From positions 11,426 through 75,425 of the forward strand of contig CAVRYN010000008.1 of the NCBI GenBank assembly GCA_963725505.1: DNA of 64,000 nt, read 5' to 3'. The translations under genes were made by a program, and so were the position numbers. The stretch's first letter is position 1, and every line of letters begins with the position of its first letter. This stretch comes from Udaeobacter sp963725505 (GTDB taxonomy: Bacteria; Verrucomicrobiota; Verrucomicrobiia; Chthoniobacterales; UBA10450). Below are positions 1 through 10,256 of the stretch, piece after piece. The notes beneath the pieces are model-generated. The model was not told the DNA's origin. It did not search any database and was given only the letters and a program-made list of their open reading frames with translations.

Positions 1-2
1 CG

Positions 3-326
3 ATCCTGGTGGCCTGGGTATGTCGATGTAACAAAATCGCGGCGGCGATCGCGGTCACATTGCATGACGTGCTCATCTTCGCGATGCCGGCGATCTATTT
101 TGCGGAATACAAGGTGGGCTGCTGGATTTTGCGTCGGCCTGTGCCGCTGCATCGCCTCCGCTTCCATTTCGGGCTGCACGATTATTTGAACACCGGCTTG
201 TTTGTACGGCTGGTTTGGCCGGCGTTCGTCGGCTCGTTATTCTTTGCGTTGCCGTCGGCGATCATTGTTTATTTTCTTATGCGCTTGCTGATTAGTCGCG
301 CCCGAATGCCGCAGAAAATGGAATAA
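3..326 (+). CDS. C-terminal part of a DUF2062-like membrane protein (5' end outside window)
   Basis: The frame is open to the left edge of the window, so this is the tail of a longer protein. About 106 residues are visible. They contain two hydrophobic stretches (around residues 14-34 and 72-94) with a His/Arg-rich segment between them, and a basic tail. The pattern of an Asn near the first helix, a Tyr/Glu-Tyr motif at its end and a final membrane helix resembles DUF2062 proteins of the inner membrane. The family call is tentative; the membrane character and truncation are what the sequence shows. A GTG at 9 is a possible but less likely start. Confidence 0.5.
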   Translation: MLVAWVCRCNKIAAAIAVTLHDVLIFAMPAIYFAEYKVGCWILRRPVPLHRLRFHFGLHDYLNTGLFVRLVWPAFVGSLFFALPSAIIVYFLMRLLISRARMPQKME

Positions 327-346
327 TTGTTTTTGGCTCAGCGTAG

Positions 347-428
347 TTGTAGCCGCGGGCGGTGACCGCGGCGGCTCGATGTATGGCAAAGTCGTGGGAT
401 GGCCGAGGTCAGCGCCCTCGGCTACAGC
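347..428. repeat. Family C palindromic repeat (TGTAGCC...GGCTACA)
   Basis: The ends are inverted: TGTAGCCGC on the left and CGGCTACAG on the right. Similar ends recur at 17334, 18410, 41842 and 48915. It lies between the DUF2062-like fragment and the carboxypeptidase gene. Confidence 0.6.
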
Positions 429-488
429 ACCGCGAAGCGTTTGCGAATCAGAACGCGCCGATTAAGGTGCTGCCGTTCGAGGGTGTTT

Positions 489-1442
489 ATGCATTTGTCA
501 CGTCGATTTTACTTCGTTTTCCTAGCTTTTCTTGCGAGCGCGTCCGTTGTTCGCACGGCGGCTGCGGCGCAGGCGTACGTTATTGCCGATGCACAAACGG
601 GCTACATTTTGGAAGAACAAGAGCCCAGGAAGAAATTGCAAGTGGGCAGCCTCACCAAGATCGCAACAGCGAGTGTCGTGCTCGATTGGGCGGAGAAAAA
701 ATCAGGCGACCTGAATCAGGTCGTTACGATTCCACAGGCGGCGTTTGTTGGGACCTCCGAAAACAACATTGGCTTTCAGCCGGGCGACAGCATCACGTTG
801 CGTGACCTCCTCTATGCCGCGCTTGTGCAATCGGACAACATCGCGGCCTACACGCTGGCGCACCATGTCGGTTCGCAGTTGGGATCGCTTCTGTCCGGCG
901 ACGTTTCCTCGAAATTGACGCCCGCAGATGCGTTCGTCGCGCAGATGAATGCGCTGGCCAAACAGTTGAACATGGAACGCACGCGTTTTGTTAATCCGCA
1001 CGGGATCGATTACAAGGTCAAGCCGCTGCCGTACTCAACGGCGGAAGACATGGCGCGTCTGACTCGATACGCGATGAGCAAGGCAAGTTTCCGTTTTTAT
1101 GTGTCGCAAAAGGAGCGCCAGATTTCATTTAATCGAGCGGGTCATCCACTCAATTACATGCTTCGCAACACGAACGAACTTCTGGGCAAAATGGGAGTCG
1201 ACGGAGTCAAAACCGGCACCTCAGGGCGATCCGGCCAGTGTTTGATTCTCTATGCAAACCGTGAGTCGGAAGTAGTTCGCCAGGGCCAGATGGAGACTGT
1301 GTATCCGCGTCATTTAATGGTGGTGCTCCTGGGCAGCACGAATCGATTTAATGAAGGAGCAACGCTTTTGCAGCGCGGCTGGCAGCTTTACGATCAATGG
1401 GCTGCCGCCGGTCGTCTGGCCGACCCAAAAAAATTGCTCTGA
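489..1442 (+). CDS. D-alanyl-D-alanine carboxypeptidase (peptidase S11)
   Basis: Penicillin-binding serine DD-carboxypeptidase that trims the terminal D-Ala from peptidoglycan stem peptides in the periplasm. All three family motifs are visible: SLTK at residues 54-57 (nucleophile Ser and general base Lys), SDN at 115-117 and KTG at 241-243. The ATG at 489 gives a clean signal peptide (basic MHLSRR, hydrophobic core, Ala-rich cleavage site near residue 27); an upstream in-frame start would spoil it. The product is 317 aa, shorter than DacA/DacC of enteric bacteria because the C-terminal beta domain is short. The phosphofructokinase gene follows after 16 bp, so co-transcription is possible. Confidence 0.9.
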   Translation: MHLSRRFYFVFLAFLASASVVRTAAAAQAYVIADAQTGYILEEQEPRKKLQVGSLTKIATASVVLDWAEKKSGDLNQVVTIPQAAFVGTSENNIGFQPGDSITLRDLLYAALVQSDNIAAYTLAHHVGSQLGSLLSGDVSSKLTPADAFVAQMNALAKQLNMERTRFVNPHGIDYKVKPLPYSTAEDMARLTRYAMSKASFRFYVSQKERQISFNRAGHPLNYMLRNTNELLGKMGVDGVKTGTSGRSGQCLILYANRESEVVRQGQMETVYPRHLMVVLLGSTNRFNEGATLLQRGWQLYDQWAAAGRLADPKKLL

Positions 1443-1458
1443 TTCTGCTACTGCGAAA

Positions 1459-2535
1459 ATGAAGCCGCGGATTGGTGTTCTAACCAGCGGTGGCGATTGT
1501 CCGGGACTCAACGCCGTGTTGCGCGGAGTCGTGCTCGCCGCAGAAACACTCGGATGGGAAGTGGTCGGTTTCCGCGACGGATTTGAAGGACTTCTTCCGC
1601 CCGGCGATCATATTGTTCTCGATCGCAAGAGCACGGATGGAATCATGGCGTTGGGCGGCACGATCATCGGCACAACAAATCGCGGCCATTTCGTGGCCAA
1701 GACCGGCGCTGGCGATCGCACCCTTGCGCCCGCGCATATAATTGCAGGCGCCAAAAAGATCCTGGATGAGCTTCAGGTAAAAGCATTGATCATTGTGGGT
1801 GGCGACGGCTCGATGGTCACCGCGCAGCAATTGCAGGAAGCTGGCATCGATTGCATCGGTGTCCCCAAAACCATCGACAACGATCTCGAAGCGACTGCGG
1901 CGACGTTCGGATTCGATTCCGCCGTCGATGTGGTGGGGGACGCGCTCGATCGGGTGCACACCACTGCCGCCAGTCACAGGCGAGTTATGGTCGTCGAAGT
2001 AATGGGACGCCATGCCGGCTGGATCGCGCTGCATGGCGGCATCGCAGGTGGCGCAGACATCATTTTAATTCCCGAGATCCCGTTCGATTACGACAAGATC
2101 GCGGGTGTGATCAGGGCGCGCGAGGCCGCTGGTTATCTGGGGACCGTCGTGGTGGTCGCGGAAGGCGCGCGCCCGAAACATGGCGAACAAGTAAAACGTG
2201 AGGTGGACAGCGGCGAATATCGGCTTGGTGGAATTGGCGAAATTGTGGCGCGCGAAATTGCCAAACGCACCGGCAAAGAAACGCGCTGCTGCGTGCTCGG
2301 CCATCTCCAGCGCGGCGGCGCGCCCACGACATTGGATAGAATTCTCGCCACGCGTTTCGGCGTAAAAGCCGTGCAATTAGCAAACGAAGGTCACTTCGGC
2401 TCGATGGTTAGTTATCAAAATTATCAGGTGCGCCACGTGCCGATCGCCGAAGCGGTCAATCGTCTTAAGCTGGTTCCTCCCAACGGTGAGCTCGTCCAAA
2501 CCGCGCGTGACGTGGACATTTCGTTCGGCGACTGA
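1459..2535 (+). CDS. pfkA: 6-phosphofructokinase, group III type
   Basis: Phosphorylates fructose-6-phosphate in glycolysis. The product is 358 aa. The nucleotide-binding TSGGDCPG motif is at residues 9-16, GGDGS at 114-118, PKTIDND at 136-142 and an MGRHAGW substrate motif follows. Gly in GGDG is typical of ATP-dependent enzymes, while Lys in PKTIDND is the residue found in PPi-dependent ones. This combination is characteristic of group III PFKs, so the phosphoryl donor (ATP versus PPi) cannot be settled from motifs alone. The ATG at 1459 starts directly at the conserved beta strand; the upstream in-frame extension overlaps the previous gene and is unlikely. Confidence 0.93.
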   Translation: MKPRIGVLTSGGDCPGLNAVLRGVVLAAETLGWEVVGFRDGFEGLLPPGDHIVLDRKSTDGIMALGGTIIGTTNRGHFVAKTGAGDRTLAPAHIIAGAKKILDELQVKALIIVGGDGSMVTAQQLQEAGIDCIGVPKTIDNDLEATAATFGFDSAVDVVGDALDRVHTTAASHRRVMVVEVMGRHAGWIALHGGIAGGADIILIPEIPFDYDKIAGVIRAREAAGYLGTVVVVAEGARPKHGEQVKREVDSGEYRLGGIGEIVAREIAKRTGKETRCCVLGHLQRGGAPTTLDRILATRFGVKAVQLANEGHFGSMVSYQNYQVRHVPIAEAVNRLKLVPPNGELVQTARDVDISFGD

Positions 2536-2638
2536 AGCCATTATCCTCACGGAGCGCAGCGGAGTCGAGAGAGCAGCTTGGCGGCAGCTCTCCGCCAGGT
2601 GCGGCATCAGGGTGAGTAGGGTAGTATGTCGCTGCTCA

Positions 2639-3577
2639 ATGACGCAAACTCCTGCGCACGCGCAAAGCACCAACTCGGTGCTGATGATCCGACCGGCCCG
2701 GTTTTATCCCAATCCGGAAACGGCGACAGATAATGCGTTCCAACGTGATGCCAACCGCGACTTAGATGCGTTGACGCTAGTCGCGAGAAACGAATTCGAC
2801 GCAGCCGTGCAGACGCTGCGCGCGGCCGGGATAAACGTGCATGTCTTTGAAGACACAGCTGAGCCGGAAAAGCCAGACGCGGTTTTCCCCAACAACTGGA
2901 TGTCGACGCATCACGATGGGCGAATCGCGCTTTTTCCGATGTATTCAGCCCTGCGGCGTCGCGAACGTCGGCAGGATATCGTCGAGGAACTATGTAAGCA
3001 CTATCGGGTCACCGACGTGATCGATTACTCGGCGTTAGAGGATGAAGGTTGCTACTTGGAAGGCACAGGCAGCCTTGTGCTCGATCACCTGAAGAAAATT
3101 GCGTACGTCTCGCTCTCAAATCGTTCCAATCCCGAGGTGATCCAACGCTTTGCCGATGATTTCAGCTACGAGCCGGTCATCTTCACCAGTGTCGGCTCCG
3201 ATGGCCAGCCGATCTATCACACCAACGTGATGATGTGTATCGGCACCGCCTTTGCGATGGTTGGTTTGGAGATGATTCCAAACAAAGCCGAGCGACAACA
3301 GGTGCGATCGCGTTTGGAGAAGACCGGAAAGGAGATCGTTGAGTTATCGGCAGATCAAATCGCGAACTTCGCCGGCAATGCCATTGAACTACAGAATAAA
3401 AGTGGCGAGAAACTGCTGGTGCTTTCCAGCCGCGCCGTTCGCGCATTGACTGAACAACAACGGGAAACGCTGAGCCGTTACTCGCGGCTCCTGCCGCTTG
3501 AACTCCCTACCATTGAACTTGGCGGCGGAAGCGCCCGCTGCGTGATCGCAACGATTCACCTGCCACCACGATTGTGA
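2639..3577 (+). CDS. CtlX-like amidinohydrolase/arginine deiminase superfamily protein
   Basis: A 312-aa protein of the guanidine-modifying (amidinotransferase/ADI) fold. The N-terminal SVLMIRPARF strand, FPNNWMSTH loop, catalytic-type His (YHTNV, His194) and C-terminal nucleophile Cys in GGGSARC (Cys301) match the CtlX group, which is linked to citrulline or arginine breakdown. The start at 2639 was chosen because an earlier in-frame start would read through pfkA. The substrate cannot be read from sequence; dimethylarginine-hydrolase-like activity is the main alternative. The gene is about 100 bp downstream of pfkA with no obvious functional link. Confidence 0.82.
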   Translation: MTQTPAHAQSTNSVLMIRPARFYPNPETATDNAFQRDANRDLDALTLVARNEFDAAVQTLRAAGINVHVFEDTAEPEKPDAVFPNNWMSTHHDGRIALFPMYSALRRRERRQDIVEELCKHYRVTDVIDYSALEDEGCYLEGTGSLVLDHLKKIAYVSLSNRSNPEVIQRFADDFSYEPVIFTSVGSDGQPIYHTNVMMCIGTAFAMVGLEMIPNKAERQQVRSRLEKTGKEIVELSADQIANFAGNAIELQNKSGEKLLVLSSRAVRALTEQQRETLSRYSRLLPLELPTIELGGGSARCVIATIHLPPRL

Positions 3578-3778
3578 CGGCGCTCTGTGAATCCAGCCGA
3601 ACGACACGTTCATTTCGAAATACAGCGAGCTATTTTACAATGCCTTCTGGCTTTCGCCGGAACGCGGGATGCTGCAAGCACGCGTTGCTGCTTCTCGTAA
3701 TCGGGCAAGAATCCGCCTAGTCGATATCCTCTTGTTGGGTCCAACCACCAGTGGCTGCCGATCCGGGTAACAATCCGT

Positions 3779-5521
3779 TCATGCCAATACCTCCCTTTCC
3801 ACACACCTAATGTCATCCTGATCGAAGAATTTGTTTACCCAGGCGCCCGTGTCGTCGAGCGCCTTCGGCTGTTGGTTTGGCGGTCCGATGTCGGGTTCAC
3901 GCACCGAGCGAAAGTTGTAATGGTCGGTCAGACGCATCGCTTCGATCGCAAACGCGGTGGCGACGTCTTGGTCCTTTATGCAGATCAGGTTGTCGCCGTT
4001 ATCTTCTTCGCCGCCGAGGGCAAGGTTGGAGGAACCGCACCAAACGCGGGCTGTGGAGCGATTGAAATTCGTGATCACGAATTTGTGATGGATAGCGTGT
4101 CCGGGCAACGAGGCCTCAGTCTTGAAGGGCGGTGGAAGTTCGCGTTTGGCCTGCGAGGCGTCGATCAACAGGCCGTTTTTACGGCCGGGTTTATAGAGCG
4201 AAATGTCACCGCTCGAATTGTCCGTGACGCCGTATGTGTAGATCGAATCGTTCTTGTGCAGGTCGCGGAGCGCGCGGATGAGCGTTCCGGTGCTGGTATC
4301 GCCCATTTCCATCACGGCGAAGAGGACGCTCTTTGTTGAAGGCTTCTGTATTCGCTCGGTGATCTGGTCGAGAATCGCGGCCGCGCGCGCGTCGTCGTGT
4401 GGCGAGAAGTTGACCTCGGTCTGCGGGAACCCAGCGCCGGTGAATTTTTTTGTCTTGGTTGAGAAATCTGTGGTCCGAAAAGGTCCGGCTTTACCGACCC
4501 GCCAGACGTTATTGAAAACATCGGAGTAATACTTTGCGACGTTTGGGCGATCGAAAAGTAGGACATGGTTCGCGTTCACGCAGAGACCGGTGATCGAGAA
4601 ATTGGTTGAGCCGGTCAGGACGCGAAATGCAGCGCCGTTCTTTTTCAGGATGATGATCTTGCAGTGCGAATAGCGTCCGAATCGGCAGCGGAAGAGCTCG
4701 GCGCCCGTGGCGGCAGCGGCGTTGAATCTGGCCTCGAAATCGTCTTCTTCCGTCGTGGGCTTTCCGGCCTGCGTCGTGTGGAGGGCGGCATTATCGAGAA
4801 TCATTCTGATCCGGCCTGCGGCAGCAAGATCGAGACATCGCTGGGCGACGCCGGGATCGTTGAAATCGTAGGCGAACATCTCGACCTCTGCAGTGTTGTC
4901 ATTCAATGCCTCGTCGAGTATTTCGTAAACCTGGCGTCGAGCTGTGTAGCCGAGCCAAACGTACATCTCTTCGTAAGTGAAATCGCGGCCGTTTTTTGTC
5001 CCCGCCTTCTTCGCCATGTCGAAAAGCCAGTCGCCGGCGGGTTTGAGTTTGGTGTTAGCGCCATAATGGTTCGCGTAAGCCTGCGATTTTAGGAACGCCC
5101 GGGCAAAACCGATCTCGAGGGCGCCTTTTGAAAAATTGCCGACGGGAATCGTGACGGTAATGGTTCTGCCAGCGTCGAGCGGGAGGAGCTTCCGATTAAC
5201 ATCGAAAAAACGCGGTGTGGCGTGGTAATCCCAATTGCCGAAGGGCACTGGATTCTGCGAATAGCTGCCGGGAAAGTGCACCCATTTGAATGCCTGAAAT
5301 GGCGAATCGACCGACGAGGTGATCGTGTCCGTGCCGGCGAAATTGAGCAGATTTTTGATCGGCGTTCGGGGCGAGTTCGGGCCCGTGTATTCGAGGGTGA
5401 ACCCCGCGAAAGTGCCTGCTGCTGGCTGCTGGGCAAGGTCCATCGTCAGCAGACTCATCTGCGCCCCCTGGTAAACCTTGAACGAGAAACCGTCTTTCGA
5501 GGATTCTTGAAACATCTGCAC
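3779..5521 (-). CDS. Phospholipase D-like domain protein
   Basis: A 580-aa protein with two PLD-type motifs: HCK near residues 286-288 followed by GSTNFS, and HHK near 478-480 followed by GSSNLA. Each His-Lys pair is followed by a Gly-Ser-x-Asn, as in the PLD superfamily (phospholipases, nucleases, transferases). The Asp of a canonical HKD is not obvious in either copy, where Asn or Lys occupies the expected place, so activity is uncertain. The first 180 residues are a unique beta-rich region without a recognisable signal peptide. A strong Shine-Dalgarno (AGGAGG) lies about 6 bp before the ATG at 5521. Downstream, 3578-3778 holds nothing convincing. Confidence 0.75.
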   Translation of the reverse strand: MQMFQESSKDGFSFKVYQGAQMSLLTMDLAQQPAAGTFAGFTLEYTGPNSPRTPIKNLLNFAGTDTITSSVDSPFQAFKWVHFPGSYSQNPVPFGNWDYHATPRFFDVNRKLLPLDAGRTITVTIPVGNFSKGALEIGFARAFLKSQAYANHYGANTKLKPAGDWLFDMAKKAGTKNGRDFTYEEMYVWLGYTARRQVYEILDEALNDNTAEVEMFAYDFNDPGVAQRCLDLAAAGRIRMILDNAALHTTQAGKPTTEEDDFEARFNAAAATGAELFRCRFGRYSHCKIIILKKNGAAFRVLTGSTNFSITGLCVNANHVLLFDRPNVAKYYSDVFNNVWRVGKAGPFRTTDFSTKTKKFTGAGFPQTEVNFSPHDDARAAAILDQITERIQKPSTKSVLFAVMEMGDTSTGTLIRALRDLHKNDSIYTYGVTDNSSGDISLYKPGRKNGLLIDASQAKRELPPPFKTEASLPGHAIHHKFVITNFNRSTARVWCGSSNLALGGEEDNGDNLICIKDQDVATAFAIEAMRLTDHYNFRSVREPDIGPPNQQPKALDDTGAWVNKFFDQDDIRCVEREVLA

Positions 5522-5574
5522 CTCCTGATGTCTGAAAACTTCCTATTCTTCGCCTGGTTTCTTATCCGCCCATT

Positions 5575-5751
5575 TTCTACAAAGGCAACATCATCGTCGC
5601 TGGCCGCGAAAGCCCGAAGAGCCTTTATGATCCAAAGCTTGCAACCATGGAAGGCGACGCTTCCGCATACGACCAGAACGATGCGACCGGTTTCATTCGG
5701 CTAAACGCGCTTAGATTGAGGCTGCGCGCACAAAGATCGCACGAGGAATAG
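5575..5751 (+). pseudogene. argG: 3' remnant of argininosuccinate synthase (argG)
   Basis: Reading frame 5575-5751 encodes FYKGNIIVAGRESPKSLY, then an AYDQNDATGF stretch and IRLNALRLRLRAQ before a stop. This is the conserved C-terminal tail of argininosuccinate synthase, whose enzymes end in a KLYKGN...GRxSPxSLY...YDQxDAxGFIxL pattern. Only about 58 codons remain; the preceding frame is unrelated and runs into the start of the divergent PLD-like gene at 5521. It is a dead fragment, probably left when the region upstream was replaced. Confidence 0.75.
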
Positions 5752-6244
5752 GGTTTGATCTCCGGACTGTCCCTTTTCTGTTAGCCGCGAGAAAAACGAT
5801 AGCATTCGGCGCAATACTCCATACACTCCAACGCTTCCCCCTGACCCCCCAACTCCTAATGAGACCAACTATCAGATACACAATTGCAATACTTGTCCTC
5901 TCGCCACATCAGGCGTACAGCGAAGATAGCGTCCGCGGCTGCGCAGACTGAACCGAAAATCCGCACCGAGTTAGCGACGGGGAATTTGATTCGCAGCCCG
6001 TGCAATGACACGGGTCTCGCCTGCACAAAATAGTCCCTAAGAATTTTCTTGACGATAGGCTCGGTGCCCGGGCAACATGCGCCGTTTCCAAACGTGACCC
6101 CCCTAACCCTAACCCCCCGGTTAAGTCGTCATTGCGCAGTTCAACTCATCTGCGCTGCAAGGGCTTTGCCGTAATTTGCGCCTGTCGAGTACAACTTCAC
6201 ATTTTCGAAGGCTCGCCTTCAAATCAGTAGAAAACAAGAAACCG
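5752..6244. other. Intergenic stretch without a supported gene
   Basis: About 490 bp. It contains C-rich tracts (around 5840 and 6100-6120) and a 30-codon open frame starting at 5859 that looks like a lone signal peptide and then stops. No RNA gene or repeat family member was recognised. Confidence 0.5.
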
Positions 6245-7901
6245 ATGAAAACCAATAATGACGTGAAAACCCTAAGTAAAAATCACATTAGTGACATCCA
6301 TGATGTCACAAATCCATTTCGGCGAATGCTGAAAAAATTAGAAGTTGTTGGGCGACCGATAGCGTCGTGCTTCCTTTGTTCTGTATTCCTGGTACTGGCC
6401 GTTTGGACAGTGTCGGGTAGCCAGCGCTCCTCAGGCTCTACCGAGCGGTCGTCTGGCGCTGGCCAGCAGCCGTCAGGCTGCCAGTTGCCGGCGAACAACC
6501 CCTATGACACGACGGTGCAATACGTCGAAACATTCTATCCGCTGTGGTTTACGTACAATCAGGCGGTGGAGACTAATCGTCTCGTCGGGCCTGAACGGGT
6601 TTCGCCTCTCTACCACTCCGTCGTCATGATCAACGACGACACTGTTTACTGCAGCGCCTTCCTGAACCTGGTGGATGCCCAGGGCACTCCAACGCCGATG
6701 ATCCTGACTATTCCTTCGACGGTTTCCCCCGACACGTGTTCCCCGGATACCTCGGTCACGTATTCCGTTCTCATACTGAGCCCCTACGGCGACGTTTGGC
6801 CTGTCGCTACCGACCCCTGTGCCGCTAGCCCTACCCCAGCTATTCCTCACGGTGCTCCGCCCATTACGGGCGGAACATATGCCCTTGTTGGACCCAACTA
6901 CATGGGAACGCCGATTCCAGGGGTGACCGCGACGGTCCAGATGCCCTCGGATTATCCGACTATAATTTTCCGCAGCGACAAATACCATTCGTTCGAGGGT
7001 CCTTCTGATTATGTAAATCAGATTAATGAGGCCAATCGGTTCCGCTCGTCACTCCAGCTTCAGACGCTCTCGGATTATCAGGACTGCCCTTTTGGGGGCC
7101 AGCCATCAATAAAGCCGGAGTTTCCCGACTTCTCGGTACCTGTACAAGACGGCCGCCGACGAGGAGATCGCAAAGCACCCGATTGCTTTTCTCCACGAAC
7201 TCCAGACGGCGGTGAATTCTGCCAGAACCCCACCGTCGGCATGCGCGCTGGCGCTAGCGGCCCAGTTCGACGCTTTATTCGGCGCCGGCAATTGGAGAGA
7301 CAACTCCGCTTTTGGTCGGGGTGCTCAGGCAGCTCACGACGAGATCGTGAATAACTACGTCAACGGGCATCAAGTCGGAAACAACTGGACTCATTTCACC
7401 AATATTGGCAATTGGGACCCCGACAACATCAGCATCAGCAATGCGATCGATCGCTCTTCGATAACGGAGTTCTGCCAATTCTGCAACGACATCAACTCGG
7501 CGGGGTATTATCATGCGTTTCGCGATGGCGCAGGCCACGCGCTCAAAGGCACTAAGCGTGGCTACGTCCTGACTTTTCCTCCCGCTGCTGTTGGTGGATA
7601 CCCGGGACCAGAGACAACGCGTTTCTGGTCGCTCACCGCTTACACTCCGCAGGCAATCGAATTGATCCCTAACTCGATAAACAGATACGAGGTCGCCAGC
7701 TACTCAGGAGCGCATCTCAACCCTGACGGCTCGCTGTCGATTTACATGGCTACCGAGGCGCCAGACGGTATACCCATCGAAAATTGGCTCCCTGTTGGGG
7801 ACGGGCCATTCAACGTTGTGCTACGCGACTACGGCCCGCCCGTGGGTGGCAGCGTTGTCTGCGACACTTATATCCCGCCAGCCATTCAGCGGCTGCCTTA
7901 A
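6245..7901 (+). CDS. DUF1254/DUF1214 domain protein, frameshifted
   Basis: Two consecutive frames form one protein of about 551 residues. The first (6245 to about 7133) has an N-terminal hydrophobic segment followed by a DUF1254-like region (NPYDTTVQYVETFYPLWF). The second (to 7901) starts at RYLYKTAADEEI and contains the DUF1214-like features FHAFRDGAGH-type and GYPGPETTRFWSLTAY. The join near 7131-7136 needs a +1 base correction. The proteins are usually envelope-associated and of unknown function. The start at 6245 precedes a membrane anchor; a longer TTG start at 6176 is less likely. It sits with two other secreted proteins, suggesting an accessory segment. Confidence 0.72.
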
Positions 7902-8050
7902 TCCTGTTCCCTATGCGATGACCGGGGCGAGCTCTTTGGTTCTAGAGCCGCTCCGGTCAGAGGAATGCCGCAACTGGCCATACAGTGCGACGCTTTACGT
8001 CAAACCCTCTGATCAGAACAACCTACAAACAAATAGCAAAGAATATCTCT

Positions 8051-10049
8051 ATGAGAAGTTACATGGTTACCATCACGCGTGTGCTGCTGACGGGAGCGGC
8101 GATCTTCGTCACTGCGGACGCAGTCTTGTCGGCGAATCCAAGGTCGCTAAGTGGCGTCGTTCAAACAGGCGGCACTGGTTCCAGCGAACCATTGCCGAAT
8201 GTTCACGTCACGTTGTTCGAAGCGACGCAGGCACTCCCGACAACTATCGGTGAGGCGACCACAAACGCTTCGGGTCAGTTTACCATTCTTCATAGGAACA
8301 GAAGCTCATCGAGCATTTTCTTTGTGAAAGCAGATGTCAGCAAAGGTCTGGAGTTCATTGCTGTGCTTGGCCCGAACATACCGGCATCAGTCACGGTTAA
8401 CGAGCTAACTACTGTTGCCGCCAGCTATTCCACGGCTCAATTTCTTAGGACTGGCGTGATCTCTGGCAATTCGTTCGGCTTGCAGCTCGCGGCCGGTATG
8501 AACGATAACATCGTCGCGTCCGCGACCGGTCAATCGTCTCCCATCTTGTTGAACTCTCCCAATGCAGACCAGACGAATTCGCTGCGCTCCACGCGATCGC
8601 TGGCGAATTTGCTCGCGGCGTGTGTGAATGATCCCGGCGTCACAGCAAGCCTTTTCGATTTGACCACGCCGCCAGGCGGTCTCCCGCCACACAATGCCGC
8701 GCAAGCGTTGGCAAACCTCGCCCGCGACCCGGGGCAGAATGTCGCTGGAATCTACGCGTTGACGTTGCTGAGTAACTTGTATACGCCGCCGCTTGTTATC
8801 ATGCCCGATGCCTGGACAGTAACAGTCAAGGTCAACGACTCCGGTAGCAACGAGCTGGCTTTTCTGATTAGCGGTCCCGGGAATCTCGCATTCGACCGAC
8901 GAGGATACGCGTGGGTCACCAATAACACTGTGCAAGGTACGCCATACTCTAGCCTGGCTGCCGTAGTGCTTAAGCCCAATGGACAGCCGGCGGATGGCGG
9001 GCATGGAACGCCGCGCTCACCGCTGACGGGCGGTGGACTACTGGGAGGCGGTTTCGGTGTCACTATCGATCCGCTGGGCTCCGTATGGTTTGGCAACTTC
9101 GGCTGGGGCAACTGCGACGGCTGCGATCCATCGCTAGACGGAATTGGAAGCATATCACGCTTTACGTTATCCGGCGCAGCGATATCACCGCGGAATGGCT
9201 ACCAAGGCGGCCCTCTCAGGGCGCAGGGACTCGGCTTAGATGCCGACGGTAATATCTGGATCTCGAGCTTCGGCAACGACTCTGTGTACGTATTCAAACA
9301 AGGAAATCCGCATCAATCCGTGGGTGTTCATGTATATGACGGAGCCGGTCCGTTCGACGTTGCAATTGCCAACGATGGAACCACCTGGATATCCAACACC
9401 GGCGGACTCCTTTTCGACGAATTCCCGAGGAGTATTGCAAAGTACGCGCTGGTGAACGGAACGATTGCAACAGCAGTTTCTGCACTTCTTGCCGGATGCA
9501 CATGGACTAAGGGGCTTGTCCCTCGACTCGCAAGGCAACGCATGGCTCGCTGCTTTGGCTAGCAATGTAATCTATGTGTTTCGGCCCGATGGCACGCAAC
9601 TCGGGCAGTTTAACGGGGGCGGTATGGACTCCCCATGGGACACGGCGATCGATGGTGAGGACAACGTGTGGGTCGCAAATTTTGGTCCGCTCGAACCGCC
9701 GAGCAATTTCACAGGCAGGTTGACGAAACTTTGGGGAGTCAATGCACCCCCGGGTCACAATGTAGGCGATCCAATATCACCGCCGACAGGCTACACGGTC
9801 CCTTCAGCAGGCAGCGAAGTCTTACTGCATACCGGCGTGCCGTTGTACGGTTATGGTCAACCACCAGGGCCGCCATGCTTCATACCAATGATGCGTCAGA
9901 CCGCGGTAGCCATCGATCAGGCCGGAAACATTTGGTCCATTAACAACTGGAAACCCGATGTTGTTATCGACTTTGGGGGGAATCCTGGTGGCGACGGCAT
10001 CGTGATTTTCGTCGGCCTCGCAGCACCGCCTACCACCCAAGTGCATTAG
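8051..10049 (+). CDS. Secreted NHL/beta-propeller protein with carboxypeptidase-regulatory-like domain, frameshifted
   Basis: About 665 aa if one base is corrected near 9490. Residues 1-28 are a signal peptide (MRSYMVTITRVLLTG...). A CarboxypepD_reg-like beta-sandwich follows (SLSGVVQTGGTGSSEPLPNV), then a linker and repeated propeller blades of the form D-x-x-G-x-x-W-x-(S/A)-N/S-F/G, as in GLGLDADGNIWISSFGND and GLSLDSQGNAWLAAL. Such proteins act outside the cytoplasm in binding or lyase roles; the substrate is unknown. The second half (from HGLRGLSLDSQGN) continues the blade pattern in another frame to 10049, so the frameshift divides one gene rather than two. Confidence 0.72.
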
Positions 10050-10256
10050 AATCCCCAGCGACTGCCGACTGAAATCTTTTGCGAGAGCAGGCTGAAAATT
10101 AGTCAATGGTACAAATGCTGCAGCCACCGGCGCTTTTCACACCAGCAAGACGGCCCACAGGGCCGTGGCTACAGCGGCTACACTTTTATTTACTCGCTCC
10201 AACTGGCGAGGAGTGCGTCTCCTGTCGGCTTTTCCAGAGTCGGCGCAACCTCGTCG

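Noticed and set aside
3610..3816. A 68-codon reverse frame downstream of the PLD-like gene
   Set aside because: No recognisable domain and poor start context; treated as non-coding although it overlaps the PLD gene end.
5859..5951. A 30-codon signal-peptide-like frame
   Set aside because: Too short, with no mature sequence, in an otherwise empty intergenic stretch.
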